A DNA stretch of 64,000 nucleotides. Source: CAYVTV01 sp964563105 (lineage in GTDB: Bacteria; Bacteroidota; Bacteroidia; Bacteroidales; GCA-2748055). This document shows, piece after piece, positions 63,210 to 64,000 of the stretch. How positions within the stretch are numbered: position 1 is the first letter of the stretch; each line of letters opens with the position of its first letter. The stretch is from assembly GCA_964563105.1 (NCBI GenBank), contig CAZLXM010000002.1, forward strand, positions 1 to 64,000. The letters run 5' to 3'. Made by a program: the position numbers and the translations under genes. The notes under the pieces were generated by a model. It was not told the DNA's origin and did no database searches. It saw only the letters and a list, made by a program, of their open reading frames with translations.

Positions 63210-64000
63210 ATGAAAAAGATACTACATATAAGTCTTGTTTTCAGTCTTTTCCTAATTAATACATATATTCTTGCACAACCAACAATAATAAGCGTAACAG
63301 CCACGTCAACTGATTGTCACGGAAGTCAAAGCGGTAGTATTACATTTGCGGTTACCGGAGGGAAAAAGCCATATTACTATTACATAATAAAAGGCGGGGA
63401 AACACAATCTTCTCCACAAACTAATGATACAATTTATACCTTCTACAATGTATCAGCAGGGATATATTTATGCATTGTAGAAGATAATAACTCATTGAAT
63501 GATTTCAGAAACCGGACTGTTAGTGAGCCGGACCCCATAAAAATTACTTCTGTTAAACAAACTCCGATAACTTGTGCAGGCTATGACGATGGTAAACTGG
63601 AATTAACAGCCTCCGGTGAATCGGGAAGTTATAATTTTTTACTTAGACCTTCTGATCTGTCAACCGGTACAGGTTCATTCGATATGCTGATGCCCGGGAG
63701 CTACCGGGTAATTGTATCAGATGCATCGGGTTGTCAGAGTAAAGACAGCACCAACTTAATTGTTTTTAACGATCCATTGCCTATTACAATTACAAGTGAA
63801 AATGCAAGTGACCTGAGTTGTTTTAATTCCAATAATGGAAAAATAAGTGTTTCTGCTACCGGTGGGACAGGAACACTTGAATATATATTAAATCCGGGAG
63901 GGACCTCAAATAATAACGGGAACTTTAACGACCTGACAAAAGGTACTTATACTGTTCAGGTTACTGATATTAATGGCTGCCCCGGCGCTGTCAGTAATAG
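63210..64000 (+). CDS. SprB-repeat surface protein, 5' part only
   Basis: An open frame starting at ATG 63210 runs without a stop to the window end (263 complete codons). The signal peptide is KKILHISLVFSLFLINTYIL with cleavage after LAQ. At least three repeats of about 75-80 residues follow, each with a Cys near its start and a conserved turn: STDCHGSQSGSITFAVTGG, TPITCAGYDDGKLELTASG and SDLSCFNSNNGKISVSATGG, with GTYTVQVTDINGC or GSYRVIVSDASGC between. These match the SprB repeat found in gliding adhesins and other type IX substrates. The C-terminal sorting domain lies beyond the window. Confidence 0.9.
   Translation, partial: MKKILHISLVFSLFLINTYILAQPTIISVTATSTDCHGSQSGSITFAVTGGKKPYYYYIIKGGETQSSPQTNDTIYTFYNVSAGIYLCIVEDNNSLNDFRNRTVSEPDPIKITSVKQTPITCAGYDDGKLELTASGESGSYNFLLRPSDLSTGTGSFDMLMPGSYRVIVSDASGCQSKDSTNLIVFNDPLPITITSENASDLSCFNSNNGKISVSATGGTGTLEYILNPGGTSNNNGNFNDLTKGTYTVQVTDINGCPGAVSN

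Noticed and set aside
1..64000. tRNA, rRNA, CRISPR, insertion sequences and prophage genes
   Set aside because: None was recognised by eye on either strand; short non-coding RNAs could be missed without a covariance-model search.

Overview
The window comes from a low-GC member of the Bacteroidota, most likely a Bacteroidales or Marinilabiliales-type lineage. The evidence is a complete gldKLMN type IX secretion core with a PorP/SprF protein, a DUF4270 lipoprotein, an HU-SPOR fusion, an SprB-repeat surface protein, a MetRS with a KLSTS signature, and repeated promoter elements of the Bacteroidota form TAnnTTTG. It is a draft scaffold: one 10-N gap lies at 11598-11607, and dxr is broken near 990, by real decay or assembly error. 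I see no tRNA, rRNA, CRISPR array, transposase or phage gene.

Layout. 1-2.9 kb: broken dxr, rseP and tatA, closed by a terminator. 3.2-9.4 kb: a sugar or uronate utilisation cassette of TIM-barrel isomerase, Gfo/Idh dehydrogenase, GH88-type hydrolase, SDR, and a solute:sodium symporter with a tiny membrane partner. 9.4-12.5 kb: LuxE-like ligase, DUF502, YraN and LD-carboxypeptidase (cut by the gap). 12.7-17.5 kb: a 1608-residue fusion of DnaQ-like exonuclease, RecQ helicase and UvrD helicase. 17.7-19.9 kb: a glycogen-synthase N-domain-only protein abutting a DUF4270 lipoprotein. 19.9-26.4 kb, minus strand: wbpE-wbpD-wbpB-wbpA-galE-rfbB-ridA, which contains all four steps from UDP-GlcNAc to a UDP-diacetamido-glucuronate. 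26.5-38.2 kb: HU-SPOR, metG, panC-panD-flippase-like protein, rfaE2-type nucleotidyltransferase, radA, a fused oligopeptide ABC ATPase and PBP1A.

38.3-48.1 kb: topA, a ureohydrolase-fold protein that has lost metal ligands, porP/sprF and gldK-L-M-N. 48-51.2 kb: manC, mlaE-mlaF (no mlaD beside them) and DUF4834. 51.4-57.3 kb: three co-directional envelope proteins of unknown function (912-residue membrane-anchored propeller protein, 555-residue lipoprotein, DUF5723). 57.3-63 kb: ung, a ferredoxin-type protein and an Rrf2 regulator whose promoters share a candidate operator, then trpS, rbfA, a methyltransferase and a LolC/FtsX-type permease. From 63.2 kb an SprB-repeat protein runs off the window end; it is a likely client of the type IX system encoded about 20 kb upstream.

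Most genes are housekeeping or envelope functions. The parts most worth a second look are the exonuclease-RecQ-UvrD fusion with an apparently altered exonuclease site, the ferredoxin/Rrf2 pair, the degenerate ureohydrolase inside the secretion locus, and the three-gene envelope cluster. I could not identify a wholly new system with confidence.
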